From contig CM045735.1 of assembly GCA_024760905.1 (NCBI GenBank), forward strand, positions 33,900,749 through 33,964,748: a DNA stretch of 64,000 bases, read 5' to 3'. A program made the position numbers and the translations under genes. This document shows positions 61,000-64,000 of this stretch, piece after piece. Every line of letters starts with the position of its first letter. Position 1 is the first letter of the stretch. This DNA comes from Plotosus lineatus (Eukaryota > Chordata > Actinopteri > Siluriformes > Plotosidae). Below the pieces are notes generated by a model. The model worked only from the letters and a program-made list of their open reading frames with translations, had not been told where the DNA came from and did not search any database.

Positions 61000-62150
61000 C
61001 TTTAGTTTCATAGCCGATATCACTTCAAAATACATAATTTCCCACATTTTGCCAAATTACAAATCCGTGGATTCACACATGGTGATTTTCTTGGAATGTG
61101 GCATTTCTAGTAGATCTTTTTAGCATTTGGCATGTTTTTTTTCCCTAAAATTATTGTACTAAAGCCAAAATAAAAAGAACAAAGGAGGATTAAGAAAAAA
61201 ATTCCCCATCGCTATGCCTACTTGAAAAAGTTTTCTAAAATGTAAAAACTACAAAAAAAAGTCATGAGTACAAAATAAATGGTGTATTTAAACTGAGGTT
61301 GGAAAATAAGTAGCTCTGCAATATTCCCACAATGGACTGACTTTTCAACTTGATGAAAGAAATGTATTTATAAACACTTAAATGTCACTTACTGGAGATG
61401 TACATGAGTCACCATTGTCCACCATTTCTATAAACAGGGGAATGAGTTGAAAACACTTTGAAATTTTTGTTTCAGACAATGGCATAACTACATATTACAT
61501 ATTTATTCTGGTTATTATGTAGGCTAGTTTAAAATAACCATACATAAAAATATCACAGTACCTAAATGTGCTTTTTTTAAGCCAATTGTGCTTAACATGC
61601 ACTAAACTTTGTGTTATATTAAGTGAAATTATATAGGTATAAAGAATATATATATATATATATGAGAATAGAATACATATACAGTATATGTATGATAGCT
61701 TATATACTAGCAAGCGGTTCTGATACCTCATGACTGTAACGTTAACTACGTTGGTTGGAAATGTTAGCTTGTTGTAAACATTACAGTTCTTTCAATACTG
61801 TCATAAACTTAAGAAAATCTTATTACCAATACAATGAGGTTACAATGTAAGGCTTTACATTCGGCTACCTTGGTGCAAAGTTTCATAAATCCTTTACTTC
61901 TTTGTAAACTTCGACAGCCACTCACTTCTGTTTCTCCTACAGTTGTTTACTTCAGCTGTCAGAGACTTTAAGGTATTCTCTATCGCTATTGGACTGAAAG
62001 AGCCAATCAGAGATGAGGTTGTTCACGGCGCTGGACGAAACGAGCGAACTATCTTAAGAGTGGGGGGGGGGGGGCGTAATGACGTCTCATTTTGTGTGTG
62101 TGGGGGGGCGTAAATATATTATAAAACTATCAGTAATATAAGTACTATTA
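61000..62150. other. AT-rich DNA with nothing recognised
   Basis: Beyond short TA runs near 61650 and a G run near 62064 I see no coding exon, repeat end or RNA gene here. Confidence 0.5.
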
Positions 62151-62159
62151 TTATATATA

Positions 62160-62162
62160 AAT

Positions 62163-62212
<50 letters not shown>
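62160..62212. repeat. (CT)n(AT)n microsatellite
   Basis: TCTCTC run of about 28 bases followed by ATAT run, next to the LINE 3' tail. Confidence 0.95.
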
Positions 62213-63898
<1,686 letters not shown>

Positions 63899-64000
63899 TT
63901 TTAATCCAGAAAAAAAAACAACTGCAGATTTCACAGTACGTTTACTGCATTATATATGTTTGGTTTTAAAGATCATTCATTCATTTATTTGCCAGACTGT

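Overview
The window is intron-rich, repeat-rich vertebrate DNA, most likely from a ray-finned fish. The one host gene I can support is the 5' half of a PNPLA7-type lysophospholipase (neuropathy target esterase family) on the minus strand. Seventeen coding exons, each bounded by splice signals, run from the initiator exon at 39382-39450 to an exon at 471-594. They join with consistent phases into 639 codons: a membrane anchor, the basic linker and most of the cyclic-nucleotide-binding-like domains. The patatin catalytic half lies beyond the left edge. A probable further first exon with an in-frame ATG (40860-40895) lies just downstream of an ETS-type promoter motif at 40921-40929. The fish assignment is inference from repeat types: RTE/Expander-like and L2-like LINEs, Tc1, Tigger/pogo, hAT, tRNA-SINEs and dense CA/TA microsatellites.

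Almost everything else is mobile DNA. Region 1-16.4 kb holds exons 7-17 interleaved with a hAT remnant with an exact 8-bp target duplication (3177-4419), Tigger-type MITEs (5835, 6744, 10775), tRNA-SINEs and an old minus-strand RTE copy (11692-14774). Region 16.4-22 kb has a complete but broken Tc1 element (16630-18178), a second decayed Tc1 and a cluster of short palindromic-end repeats. The 15.8-kb intron at 22170-37990 contains a second minus-strand RTE copy, a 58-bp LINE stub with a 20-bp duplication, and a three-level nest: an RTE copy inside an L2-like LINE inside a third LINE (26589-34890).

The first coding exons occupy 38-41 kb. Immediately upstream of the gene's putative promoter lies a nearly intact RTE-type LINE (41215-44366) flanked by a perfect 20-bp duplication. 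From 44.8 kb to the right edge no host exon is visible. That region contains nested DNA transposons (45815-49230) with a poorly recognised zinc-finger-bearing element, a Tigger element (49374-51746), another RTE copy (54481-57599), a MITE whose interior expanded to a 13-copy minisatellite (58866-60677) and a 5'-truncated L2-like LINE (62215-63796).

The LINEs appear to supply the SINEs: two 334-bp SINEs with clear target duplications end in the same 3' tail as the RTE element. No prokaryotic features, rRNA genes, functional tRNA genes or CRISPR arrays were seen. All calls are from reading the sequence; no database search was run.
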